This document shows positions 30,490-40,929 of a DNA stretch of 64,000 nt, one piece after another. Source of the stretch: Prorocentrum cordatum (Eukaryota; Sar; Dinophyceae; Prorocentrales; Prorocentraceae); NCBI GenBank assembly GCA_963575745.1, contig CAUYUJ010020524.1, positions 91,206 to 155,205 on the forward strand. The letters run 5' to 3'. How positions within the stretch are numbered: the stretch's first letter is position 1; every line of letters begins with the position of its first letter. The notes beneath the pieces were generated by a model, which saw only the letters and a program-made list of their open reading frames with translations, was not told the origin of the DNA and did not search any database. Position numbers and translations under genes: made by a program.

Positions 30490-32240
30490 CGAAATCCGCC
30501 GACCCCTTGGGGTCACGGCGTGTGAGATGCTTCTCCTTCCCCAAACCCTTCCCCCGGGGGCCCGGTCCAGCTGGTTTGGAGGGGGGGTACGGGGTGGGGA
30601 GCAAAGGTGCCGGCCGCGCACCTGGAGCCTCAGGAGGCCCCACAACGGGCCAAAAAGGTTCAAAAGGGTCCCGGAACGGTCCAAGAGAGCTACGAGTCGA
30701 CGAAAGATCGTTCCAAAACGCCGAACATTGCCTCCAGGCGGCCCCATCAGCCCCCAAGACTTTTGAACAAATTCTACGAGGCGCCCCGCGAAGGCCCCCC
30801 AGAAGCAAACATCGTCCCATTCCCCAGGGAAAACGTACATTTTCTGCACATTCGCCTTTTGGGCTTCCACGCGGCCCACAACGGTCCAAGAAGCCTCCAA
30901 GATCGACCCTCCACAGCCCGAGAGGCTCCAAAAAAGGCCACACGACGGCTCTCAGGCGATCCACGAAGGCTCCAGAAACCATAACAACGGCCCGGGAGAG
31001 CCGCTGGACGGTCCCAAGAGGGCTCCAAAACGGGCCAACAAGGTTCCCAAAGGCTGCCCAGACGGCCCACGCGGGGGACGACTCGGTCCAAGCCGCCCAA
31101 GATTGCCTCCAAACGGCCCCAATAGGCCCCCAAAACGTTTGAAAACGCGTCCACGAGGCGCTCCAGGAGGGCGTCCAAAAGTAACAACCGTGTCATTCCC
31201 GTAAGAAAGCGTACATTTTCAGTGCATTCGCCTCTTGGGCTTCCACGAGGTCTACAACGGCCCAGTAAACCTCCAAATTCGACCCTCGACACCCCCTGAG
31301 GTTCTCAAAAAGGCTCCACGACGGCTTCTGGGTGCACCACGAAGGCCTCAGAAACCACAGCAACGAACGGCCCAGGACGGTCCCACGAGAACCCCACAAC
31401 GGGCCAAGAGGGTCCCAAAGGCCTTCTGGACGGCCCACGGGGGGGACGATTCGGTCCAAGCCGCCCCAGCTTGCTTCCAGAAGATCCCCCATAGGCCCCC
31501 GATACGTTTGAAACAACTACTACAAGGCGCTCCACGAAAGCCTCCAAAAGCAAAAATCATCCCATTCCCTGGGGGAAATAGTCATTTCCAAAACATTCGC
31601 CTCTTGGGCTCCGACGAGGCCCACGACGGCCACAGAAGCATCCAACATCGACCCTCTACAGCTCCAGAGGTTTTCAAAAAAGGTTCCAAGACGGCCTCCG
31701 GAAGCCCCACGAAGGCCCCAAAAACAACCACACGGCCCAGGAGAGGACGGCCTCAAGAGGGCCCCAAAATGGGCCAAGAGGGTCCCCAAAGGCCTCCTGG
31801 ACGGCCCACGAAGGCTAAGAGTCGCCGAGACATCGCAAAAAGACGCTCCAAATCGCCTCCCGGCGGTCCTACAGGCCCCCAAGACGGCCCAACAAACCGT
31901 CCGAATACGTCCCATGAGGATTTCCAAAAGCAAGAGATGTATCATTTTCTATGGACAACATACATTTCCAGCACGTTCGCCTCTTCGGCTTTCACGACGC
32001 CCACAGCAACCCAAGAAGCCTTCCAGATCGACCAAATACGACCCAAAAAGGCCCCCACAAGGACTCCAAGACAACCCAAATAAGCGCCAGGAGGCCCCGT
32101 TAACGACTCGTGGGGAGATCGCTCCCGGACGCCCGTCATTGCCTCGAGCTGGCCCCAGGAGGCCCCCTAGACGCCCCAACGCGCAACCAAGACGCGTCCC
32201 AAGAGGCCCGGCAGAACCAAGTCTCGGCCCCTTCCTGAAG
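30490..32240. repeat. Tandem array of 370-380-bp units with AT-rich core
   Basis: Four units are marked by the core CCATTCCC.., GAAAACGTACATTTTC-like, then CATTCGCCTCTTGGGCTTCC. Core anchors (ACATTCGCCT) are at about 30849, 31224, 31593 and 31973, so the period is about 369-380 bp. Between cores the sequence is the same degenerate CCAAGACGGCC/CCAAGAGG filler as at 26620-28500. Plus-strand ORFs of 112-282 codons come from the filler. Confidence 0.65.
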
Positions 32241-32280
32241 GGAAACGTCTAAGTTTAAAACATTCGAAAGAGCGTGTTCT

Positions 32281-32520
32281 ACCGCTGCTGGCGGAAAACC
32301 GGGGGGGGGTCACTACCGGTTCGAACCCCACCCCTCCCCCCCCCCCCCCCCCCGGAGAAAACCGGGGGGGTCACTACCGGTTCGAACCCTCCCCCCCCCC
32401 CCCCCCCCCATGAAAGGGGGGGGGGGTCACTACCGGTTCGAACCCCTCCCCCCCTCCCTCCGGATCGGAAAACGGGGGGGTCACTACCGGTTCACTACCG
32501 GTTCGAACCCCCCCCCCCCT
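32281..32520. repeat. Four direct repeats of GGTCACTACCGGTTCGAACCCC between C/G homopolymers
   Basis: The unit TCACTACCGGTTCGAACCCC recurs with GGTTCGAACCC at 32318, 32379, 32435 and 32500, each preceded by a G run and followed by a C run. In the last unit the TCACTACCGGT part is doubled. GGTTCGAACCC fits the tRNA T-arm/pol III B-box consensus. No full tRNA can be folded around it. Confidence 0.65.
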
Positions 32521-32529
32521 CGAAAACCG

Positions 32530-33135
32530 AGTGGGGGTGCGGACAGTGGTGGGGACGGTGTTGGTGGGGACAGTGGTGAGGGGTTAGCGGGACAGTGGTG
32601 GGGACAGTGGGACAGTGGGACAGTGGTGGGGACGGTAGTGGTGGGGACAGTGGTGGGGACAATGGTGGGAACAGGGGGGGACAGTGGACAGTGGTGGTGA
32701 CGGTGGTGGTGGGGACAGTGGTGTGGGGACAATGGGAATGAGGTGGAAACAGTGGGACAGTGGAGGGTACAATGGTGGTGGGGACAGTGGTGAAGGCGGT
32801 GGCGAGGACGGCGGTGGGACAATGGGACAGAGGTACAGTGGGGACAGTGGTGGGGACAGTGGGGACAGTGGTGGGAACAGTGGGACAGCTCAGTGGGACA
32901 GCGGAGGAGTCAGTGGGACAGTGGGGACAGTGGGGATAGTCGGGCAGTGGTTGGGGCCGTGGAGACAGTGGGGAGAGTGGAACCGTGGTGGGAACAGTTC
33001 TGGGGACAGCGGGGACAGTGCGACAGTGGTGGGGGGGCCACTGTAGGGACAGTATGGGCGGTGGTGGAACCAGTGGGGACAGCGGTGGTGAGGACAGTGG
33101 CGCTGGGAACACCAGTGGGGGATGTGATGCGGACG
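32530..33135. repeat. G-rich minisatellite (GGGGACAGTGGTG)n
   Basis: About 600 bp of degenerate 9-13-bp units (GGGACAGTGG, GGGGACAGTGGTGG). One strand is almost free of C, so strong G-quadruplex potential is expected. It is flanked by the T-arm-like repeats at 32281-32520 and by their inverted forms at 33200-33290. Confidence 0.75.
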
Positions 33136-33189
33136 GTGGTGGGGACCGGGAGTCGTTTGCTGGCGGTGAGTAGGGGGGGGGGGGAAAGG

Positions 33190-33440
33190 GGAAGGGGGGG
33201 TGCGAACCGGTAGTGGCCCCCTCCAGTTTTCCGGATCCGGAGGGTAGGGGGGGGGGGAGGGGTTGACCGGTAGTGACCCCCCCCGGTTTTCGAGCGGGAG
33301 GGGGGGGGGGGAGGGGGTTAGGGAGGGGGGGGTTTTGCCGAGGGAGGAGGGGGGGGGGGGGGGGGGGGACTGGGGGGGAGGGGAGGGTTCCAGCAGGGGG
33401 GGGGATTTTCGGAGGGGTGGGGGGGGCGACACCCGGGTTC
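33190..33440. repeat. Inverted copies of the T-arm-like repeat plus poly-G runs
   Basis: Two inverted forms are present: TGCGAACCGGTAGTGGCCCC near 33201 and GGTTGACCGGTAGTGACCCC near 33261. Both are preceded or followed by long G runs, including an almost pure G tract at 33350-33368. Together with 32281-32520 they make an inverted-repeat frame around the minisatellite. Confidence 0.6.
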
Positions 33441-34870
33441 CGGAGGAAAAAGTTGGCAATTTTCCACAGTAAAGCGGCGGTGGATCACGCTCTCTCAAAC
33501 ATTCGTTTCTTGAGTTTTCACGAGTCTCACAGCAGCCCAAAAAGCCACCAAAATCAACCCAAAAACCCCCGCATGCTGCCCAAAAGGCTCCCGGACGGCA
33601 CAGACGGGCCCCAACAGGGCCCCCGAAGCCACCAGGGGGAGCCCTGGGACGGCCCCAAGAGGAGGGTAAGAAGAGTAACCTGAATTGGGAATTCGAGCAC
33701 TTCGCCCCGAGAAAACATGAAAGGGCGCGAACATGCACCCAAAAGGCCCTGACGGGGATCCACAATGCCCCCGATCGACCCCGGGGCCCAGAGGCGGCCC
33801 TTCGACGACGAAAACAACGAAAAAACTGAACATACTAAGACTCAGCGGCAAAATTATTTTCTTTCCCCCACGCAGAAATCGTTCGCCATGGGCCCCCTGG
33901 ACCCGTCTGGGAATCCAGTCGCAATCGTTTTCCCAAATGCATCCGGCCGCGGCGACAGGGGAAGGGCCTGAACCCCCCAACCACAATAAACCTCCCGAGT
34001 CCGACGGGCTACTCCGCAAAGGCTCGTTCCCCGAACCTCTCCCCGGGTCCGCTGATGCAGTTTCTCGCTCCAGGTCCGTCCGGTTTGGAAAACCCTGGGG
34101 CCAAGCAGCGGCACCCAGAGACCGAAACATATCACAAATCTCTGGAAGTGCCGCGGGCATCTACCTCGATCTAGAAGAAAAAAAGGACGAGGAGAAAGGG
34201 AGGAAGAAGAGGAAAAAAGAAGAAGAAGAAGAAGAAGAAGAAGAAGAAGAAGATTTCGTCGTCGCCGCCGATGTCTCGCATATTTTCGCGATCTTGCGAC
34301 CACCCGAGGCATCTCCTCGAATTCGGCCTCCAGGAACCGTTTTCGGTGCCCGGGACCACCGCCGAGGGTCTGGGACGAGGATCGACCTCCCTGGCCAGTG
34401 CCACCCCTTCGCAAAGGAAGGAACACGGGGTGGATCGAGGCTCGAGGCATGAGACTCCTAGTTTTTGGGCGCTCTCCGCCCCCTCTGGGCCTTCAGGAAG
34501 CTCCTCGTCGACACAGCTGGGTCCACTCTTGAGCTTTTGGCCGGACGCACCCCCAGCTGGGTCTCAACGATCCCCGAGTCTAACCAGAGGGTGGAAAAGG
34601 AGGCCTGGGACAGGCCCCGCGGAGGCCCCAAGAAAGCCACACAAAACCACGAATAACTTCAAAACAATCGCCTACAAGCTCCCCCCTTGAACCCCACACG
34701 CTACGGAAGACAAGCCGAAACCCCAAGATTGCCCAACGATCGCGCGCGTTCTGCGAATTCCGTCTTTCACTGTTGCTGCCGCCCCAAGGGGTCGGCGGTG
34801 CGGCGTAAGCCAATGAATCCACGTCCGGAGGTGACGTGCTGAGCGGCAGCGTTTTTCGGCGAACGCCGCG
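33441..34870. other. Noncoding stretch with a (GAA)n run
   Basis: A weak copy of the array core lies at about 33486-33535, a (GAA)n tract at 34217-34252, and an inverted copy of the GCCGACCCCTTGGGG boundary string at about 34783-34799. ORFs of up to 239 codons cross it but show no motif and no consistent frame. Confidence 0.4.
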
Positions 34871-34879
34871 CGCGTGGTT

Positions 34880-36300
34880 CTAGCTAGGAGGCGAGCTTGA
34901 GTCAACGAAAGTCGCAGGGAAGGGGGCAGGGGGAAGAAGGCCAGAGAGCGCTGAAGGATACAAATACTGGAACCCTCTTGTGATTTTGTGGGGGGCCTCG
35001 TCCGGCCGCTCGCTGGGAGTTTGACGTAGCTTCTCGGGAGCCTCTGAACCTGTCGGGGGCCTCCTGGAAGCAGGTTCGAAGCATTTGGGGGGCCGATTTG
35101 GGGCTTCTCGGGGCCTCCTTTGGGCCTCTTGGGGGTCTCCTGGGGCCTCTTGAGGGGCCTCCTTGGGGCCTCCTGGCGGCCTCTTGGGGCGGAAGGCTCG
35201 AGCTTGCGGTTCGTGGTCCCCCTCTGGGCCCCCTCTTGGGCCCGTCTTGGGGCCCTCTTGGGCCATCTTGGGCGCCTCTTGGGCCGTCTTGGGGCCCTCT
35301 TGGGCTGTCCTGGGGCCCTCTTGGAAGCTTCTTGGGCCGTCTTGGGGCGGTCTTGGAGGCCTCTTGGGCCGTCTTGGACGCGGTGAAAGCCCAAGATGCG
35401 AACATGCGAAAAATATACGTTTTCCCATAGGAATGGCACGATTTTTGTTTCTTGGACCTCTCTTGGGGTGCCTCTCGGAACGTCTTGGGCTGATTTTGGG
35501 AAGCCTTTTGGCGCCTCTGGGCGGCGTTTTGGCGCCTCCTGGGATATGTTGGGCCGGAAGCTCGGAATTCGAGAGTGGCTTTCTCCTTCTGGGACCCCTC
35601 TCGAAGTCGTCTTGGGGTTCTCTTGGGCCGTCTTGGGGCCGTCCTGAGCCACTCGTGCGCAGCCTTGGAGCGCTCCCGGAGGCCTCCTAGGCCGTCTTGG
35701 AGGCCTCTTGGGCCGTCTTGGACGCGGTGAAAGCCCAAGATGCGAACATGCGAAAAATATACGTTTTCCCATAGGAATGGCACGATTTTGTTTCTTGGAC
35801 CTCTCTTGGGGTGCCTCTCGGAACGTCTTGGGGTGCTTTGGGGAGCCTTTTGGCGCCTCTTGGCGGCATTTTGGCGCCTCCTGGAGCCTCTTGGGCCGGA
35901 AGCTCGGAATTCGAGGTTGGCTTTCTCCGTCTGGGACCCCTCTCGAACTCGTCTTGGGGCTCTCTTCGGCCGTCTTGGGGCCGTCCTGGGCCACTCGTGC
36001 GCAGCCTTGGAGCGCTCCCGGAGGCCTCGTAGACCGTCTTGGGCGCCTCTTGGGCCGTCTTGGACGCGGTGAAAGCCCAAGAGGCGAACATGCGAAAAAT
36101 ATACGTTTTCCCATAGGAATGGCACGATTCTTGCTTCTTGGGCCTCTCTTGGGCTGCCTCTCGGAGCGTCTTGGAGGCTTCTGGGACCTTCTTGGTGTCA
36201 TGACAGGCGTCTTGGAAGGCATCTGGAGCCATCGGAGCGCGTTCCGAAGCCGCCTGCGAACGATCTTGGACGGCGTCCGGCGGTCCGACGAGCCTCCGGG
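34880..36300. repeat. 343-bp tandem array, minus orientation of the same repeat family
   Basis: The anchor GCGAACATGCGAAAAATATA, then CGTTTTCCCATAGGAATGG, occurs at 35398, 35742 and 36084, giving periods of 344 and 342 bp. The anchor is the reverse complement of the core in the 30490-32240 array. The rest of the unit is TTGGGCCGTCTTGGGG filler. A 547-codon minus-strand ORF (36315-34672) spans it with Pro/Arg-rich repeats (MGKRIFFACS..LGLSPRPRRPK). I regard it as a by-product of the repeat. Confidence 0.65.
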
Positions 36301-36479
36301 CCCCCCGGGGCCCACATTTGTGGTCGGGGTCCCGGCCCCGGGCCCCCGGACCCGGTGCGCCGTTATATGTATATGTCTCCCCCCCTAACCCCCCCTGGGA
36401 GCTGCGCCACACCGCCGGACCAAAGTGGCCCCCCCCCTCCTTGGGCTCAAAAACCTACCACAACCTATAGAAAATCTAT

Positions 36480-37275
36480 GATTTCGACCTTTTGGGCCTC
36501 ATGGAGGGCCAAGAGGGCGCCAAGACGGCTCAAGATGGCTCTGTGCGGGCCAAGACGGCCCCGAGACGGTCCAAGATGGCCCCAAGAGGGCCCCAAAAGT
36601 TCCAATGACAGCCCAAGAGGGCTCCAAGAGCGCCCACAACTGCGCCTTCAGAGGCCAAAATCATTGATTTCCCTATGGTTTGGTAATCTTTTAGCGTTCT
36701 CGCCTTGGCGGCCCAAGCAGCTTCCTAAATCGCTCCAGAACAACCCAAGAAGCCCCCAAGAGGGCCCCAATACGGACCAACAGAACCCCAAGACGGCCCC
36801 AAGAGGCCCCCAGGACGGTCCAAAAGGCCCCTATGACGGCCCAAGAGAACCCCAAGACGGTCCCAAGGCGGCCGCGAGAGGCCCCCAAGACGGCCTCCGA
36901 AGGGGCGAAACGGTGCAAAAACGCCCCAATACGGCCACAGACGCCCCCAAGAGGCCCCAAGAGGCCCCCAAGAGGCACCCAAAGGGCTCCAAAAAGCCCC
37001 CAAGAGGCATCCAAGAGGTCTTCAAGAAGCCTCCCAAAGGCTCCAACGAAGCCCCCCAAAGGCCACAGAACGACTGGAGTGTAATGCCATTTTTTCAACC
37101 TGGGCGAATTGCGGCGCAGCGCCGCCCATGATTAGAGCCGGCGCTGGAAGGAAATATGAGGAGGGAGTATAAAAAGGAGGGAGGGGGTAGAGGCCCCAAA
37201 GAAGTCCCCAAGAGGCCCAAGGAAGCTCCCAGGAGGCATCCAGGAGGCCCCCAAGAGGCTCCCAAGAGGCTCCGC
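36480..37275. repeat. Further degenerate CCAAGACGGCC array
   Basis: Same filler as 26620-28500, plus orientation, with one AT-rich core at about 36655-36710 (ATCATTGATTTCCCTATGG). A short break at 37080-37190 contains a non-repetitive insert before the filler resumes. Confidence 0.55.
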
Positions 37276-38060
37276 GACGACGTGACTGTACGTGCTCCGG
37301 ACGTACACCCCGCGAAGCGAGAGAAATCATAGAATGCCCTGCAGCCGGCGCCGCCATATTCTGATGTACCTTGTACATGACCCTACAAAATCATGCAATC
37401 CCACTAGCCACCCTGAGCGTAAACAGTCTACGGATACGCCTCTCTTATCGGGAAGGCCCCTCGAGGTCCTCTTGGCGGTTCGAGGAGAGGGTACCGAGGT
37501 CTCCTTGAGGTGCCAAATCGGGCTCTACACTGGGGCCCCGAAACGCGCTGGGGTTGCGAGAACCAGGTCGCTGGAAATCTGGGGGTAGGACGGTGCTAAG
37601 ACGAAGATGAATCCGTTCCAGAGCGTCCCCGAACGCGCTCAGAGCGCTCCAGAACGCTCTGAGAAGGCCGCGGCGCTCGAGACATCCTCGAGAACCGCCA
37701 GGTCACAGAGATTCTCGATGTATCCCCACCCAATCTTAACCTCGTCCTGACTTTGTCCTAGGGGGGCTCTCGTCGTGATAACATTGTGCAAACAAGCGTC
37801 TGTGGAGCGGGTTCTGCACTGCCGCACTGCGAATTAAAAAGAAGCCTCGCGAGGGAGCGAGCCTGGCGGTCGACTGGTCCAGTCCTTGCCAGCCAGGCAG
37901 GCCCCCGTCGTTCCAAGGAGGAGCTCGACTCCACAGCCAAGCCATCGACACCCAAGAAACCCAGGGCACCCTGGAGGCAACCAGGCTGTTTATCGGCATG
38001 GGTTTCCACTGTTCCCCAATCAGAGCGTGCCTCTTTATGGGGTCCTAGCTGATTCATGTG
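37276..38060. other. Noncoding stretch including dispersed repeat A copy 2
   Basis: A GTACGTGCTCCGGACGTACA imperfect palindrome lies at 37288-37307, GTTCCAGAGCG/CGCTCCAGAACGCTCT inverted runs at 37615-37660, and the second copy of repeat A at about 37930-38020. No gene. Confidence 0.45.
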
Positions 38061-38068
38061 GTGAGGTT

Positions 38069-38340
38069 AGCTGCGCCACCGCTTTTGGCGGCCCGCCCGG
38101 GTGCCTGGGAGCTGCGTCGCCGATTTCGGCGGCCCGCCCGAGTGCCCGGTTGCCCAGGTGCCCCTTAGCCCTATAGCACTAGTATAGCCCTATTATAGCC
38201 CTACAACCCTATAGCCCTATAGTCTTATAGCCCTATAGTCTTACAGCCCAACAGCCCTATAGCCCAACAGTCCAATAGCCCTATAGCCCTCGAGCCCTAT
38301 AGCCCCATTGCCATATAGCCACACAACCCCAAACAAATTA
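38069..38340. repeat. 41-bp tandem pair and TATAGCCC minisatellite
   Basis: AGCTGCGCCACCGCTTTTGG, then CGGCCCGCCCGGGTGCCTGGG, repeats once with changes (38069 and 38110). It is followed by a degenerate array of CCCTATAG/CCCAACAG units from about 38164 to 38330, ending in a duplicated CCACAACCCCAAACAA (38313 and 38350). Confidence 0.65.
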
Positions 38341-38731
38341 TGATTAGCCCCACAACCCCAAACAAGACTATGATTCCGTGATCATAGGCCAAGCTCGACG
38401 AAAATAGGGCCGCGCCGCTCAGAAGCCGCGGCCTCCGCGTCCATTGATGACGAAGTCTCCGTGTCCTCCGGATGCACGCGCCACACCCGCCAATCCAATC
38501 CCGTCCTCCCCTGAGGCGATGCCAAGACCGGGAGGAAATCGGACTGGGACAAATCAGCGACCTCTGAGATCCGGATGTGTCGGGCGCCGCGGCTGTTCCA
38601 GAGTGCCCCAGAACGGTCTGAGAGCGCTCTGGAACGCTCAGGGGCGATTTATCCCAGTCCTGGCCCCGCCCGATCCCAGCTTCCTTCTAGACGGGTGGGC
38701 GAGGCGAAGCAGGGAGGGGCGAGGGACTGAG

Positions 38732-39169
38732 CTATTGGGCGTTGCGAGGTCTCCCATCCTTGTCCGACTCAATGTCGGCACCCTCCACCGACGGGTCCTC
38801 CGTGTCCGTGTCCTTCTCTGACAGCGGCGCCTGCCTTCTCTTGCCGCCCGGCACAAACACGGCGGCGGCGGACCTCAGCGGCGTCCGAAGCCCAGGAGGC
38901 GGCGGCATCATGACGGGAACCCTCATCGCGCTCACGACAGGGGCGAAGGGGCCCGCCAGCCTGGCATCCCTCGTGCCGCGCGCGTTTGGTGACGCGTTAC
39001 AGTTTAGAAGGTCGGCTAGGCGGATGGTCTTCGCGGCCAAAGCCTGCTCTGCAGCTGTGCGCTCCCGAGCAGCGGGTCCATCGAAAACCAAATCACACAA
39101 AGATATCGTTGCCGCGATGGTGGCTGGGCCTCGCCTCGCCATATGCGATGTCGGAGGGAGGAAAGTCAT
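38732..39169 (-). CDS. Hypothetical ORF (145 aa), uncertain
   Basis: This is the one ORF outside the retroelements with a fairly balanced composition. It has an Ala-rich helical middle (REARTAAEQALAAKT-like) with IRLADLLNCNA, a Pro-rich segment (VMMPPPPGLRTPL) and a charged C-terminus (SEKDTDTEDPSVEGADIESD). No family recognised. The opposite strand is also open (38742-39335), which weakens the case. It could be an exon of a host gene whose other exons lie elsewhere, or chance. Confidence 0.2.
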   Translation of the reverse strand: MTFLPPTSHMARRGPATIAATISLCDLVFDGPAARERTAAEQALAAKTIRLADLLNCNASPNARGTRDARLAGPFAPVVSAMRVPVMMPPPPGLRTPLRSAAAVFVPGGKRRQAPLSEKDTDTEDPSVEGADIESDKDGRPRNAQ

Positions 39170-39399
39170 GAATGTCTCTAATGTGTGCGATGTGCGCGAT
39201 GGCGCAGAGGCGGAAGGCTCTCTCGCCAGAGCAGCTGCGGGCCTCTCCCTCCCTGCCCTCTATCCTCACTCCTCCTCTCCGAGTCGCCCCCCTCGTCCTC
39301 GTCCCGCAGAGGCCACCCAGGCGAGGCCAGAGTGACTCGTAGAGCTTCACGAAGACTCACGCGGCGAAGAGTAACTCGAACTGTAGATCTACAGAGCTG

Positions 39400-40850
39400 A
39401 CAGGCACACTAAATCAACATTAAAAAATCAGAATCGCTCGTCTAAAGTATCTAGACGCCTGAGATCGGTCTGCTACCAGAGCTGCGACCAAAAACCTATT
39501 TGGGTGGGGTCTGGAGGCCTGGACATGGGCACCAGAACCAAAACACGGGGGTGCGTCCACCGAGAGTCGCGATCGGGTGGGGTCGGAAGGTCGCCCCGCA
39601 TCGCCGATGCACCTGGGGACACCAAAAGATACCCACACGGCTACAGTGTGGGCGCTGCCGCAAGAAACCCTCGCAAGAAACCCAACCCTGAGAACCCGTG
39701 CGCGAGGTGCACCTGAGGGGAAAGCTGGAGCACCCTGAACAACGGCTGCGGGAAGTCACCGCGCAGCGCGAGGAGAGAAGAAACCCAGGCTACCCTGACG
39801 AAACTCAGATGGTTTCTTGATGGGCGCCCTCACTGTACTCCCTGGACCTCTTCTGGGGTGCGCTCTGACTTGGAACACCATGTGATACCTGCTCTGGAAC
39901 AAGAACATACCGCAAACGGATGTACCCTTTCTCCGACCCTGTACTGCGCCGAACGTAAGGGCCGAGCTGTCCATAGACGTATCCCCCCCATGCGTTTGTA
40001 GACGTCACGGCACCCAATGTTCCCATACATGATTTTGGCTAGAACGTGAGAGCGGTATTTGGCAAAGGCCCCAGAGATTCGTCTCCTAGAAGCCAATGGA
40101 CTTGGCCCTCCAAACGCCCTCCCCAAAAATTCCTCGCCCCCCCGCGCCAGCATGTCGGACAAATCCCAACCGGCTGGGACCAATTACGACCGACTGGGAC
40201 AATTCTCAACCGGCCAAAAAAAACGAACCAATATCAATTACAACCAGCCATGTGAACGTTGTAAGGGTGCGAATTCATTCTGGGAGCCAACATGGGCGCC
40301 CCAGTTGGAAGTGGTACCAACGTTCTTGTTGGGATGTAGGAACTGTTTTGTTTTGCCAAAACAACCCACGACAACACATGTCACCTCAATCCAACAACAT
40401 ACATCCAACACAACATATATTCCCAACACATACACACACACACACGTCCCACAACAACGCGTGTCGAAAACACTACTTCTCATACGCCTCTTCCTCCGCT
40501 GTTATTTCCCTACCTCTTTCTTGCCTCATCACTTTTCCTCTTCCTCTTCTTCGTTTCCTCTTCTTCCTCCTCCTCCTCATCCTCGCTTTCCTCGTACCGC
40601 CTTCATCATTTTCCTCCTCTCTCATCCCCTCCTGCTTCTCTCTTGTGCCTCGTCCTCCTCCTCCTCCCACTTGAGGTCCTCCTCTGCCTTTCCCTCGTTG
40701 TCCACCTCTTCCTTTCTCTCCTCCTCCTCCTCCTCCTCCTTTTCTATTACTCTCTCCTCCTCTTCCTCCTCTGCCTCCTCCCCCTCTCCCTCTCTGCTTC
40801 CTACACCAGTATGATTCCAGGAGGTCTAGCGTGGCTCAAACAAGCTTCGG
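39400..40850. other. Noncoding stretch with repeats and C/T-rich tract
   Basis: Fragments of repeat A occur around 39660-39690. A CCGGCTGGGAC-type short repeat lies at 40165-40210, an A/C-rich segment with (CA)n at 40380-40450, and a C/T-rich tract at 40540-40800. No gene. Confidence 0.5.
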
Positions 40851-40929
40851 GATCGAGCAAGATAGCTTAACATGGCCGACGACACCTCCCGACAACCTGG
40901 CCGAGCAGGGCCGAACAGGGCTGAAAAAC

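Noticed and set aside
34672-36315. 547-codon minus-strand ORF, Pro/Arg/Lys-rich
   Set aside because: It is the translation of the 343-bp tandem array and its filler. Similar frames appear in every such array on either strand.
38742-39335. 197-codon plus-strand ORF
   Set aside because: It overlaps the slightly more protein-like minus-strand ORF; neither has a motif and only the minus one is listed, at low confidence.
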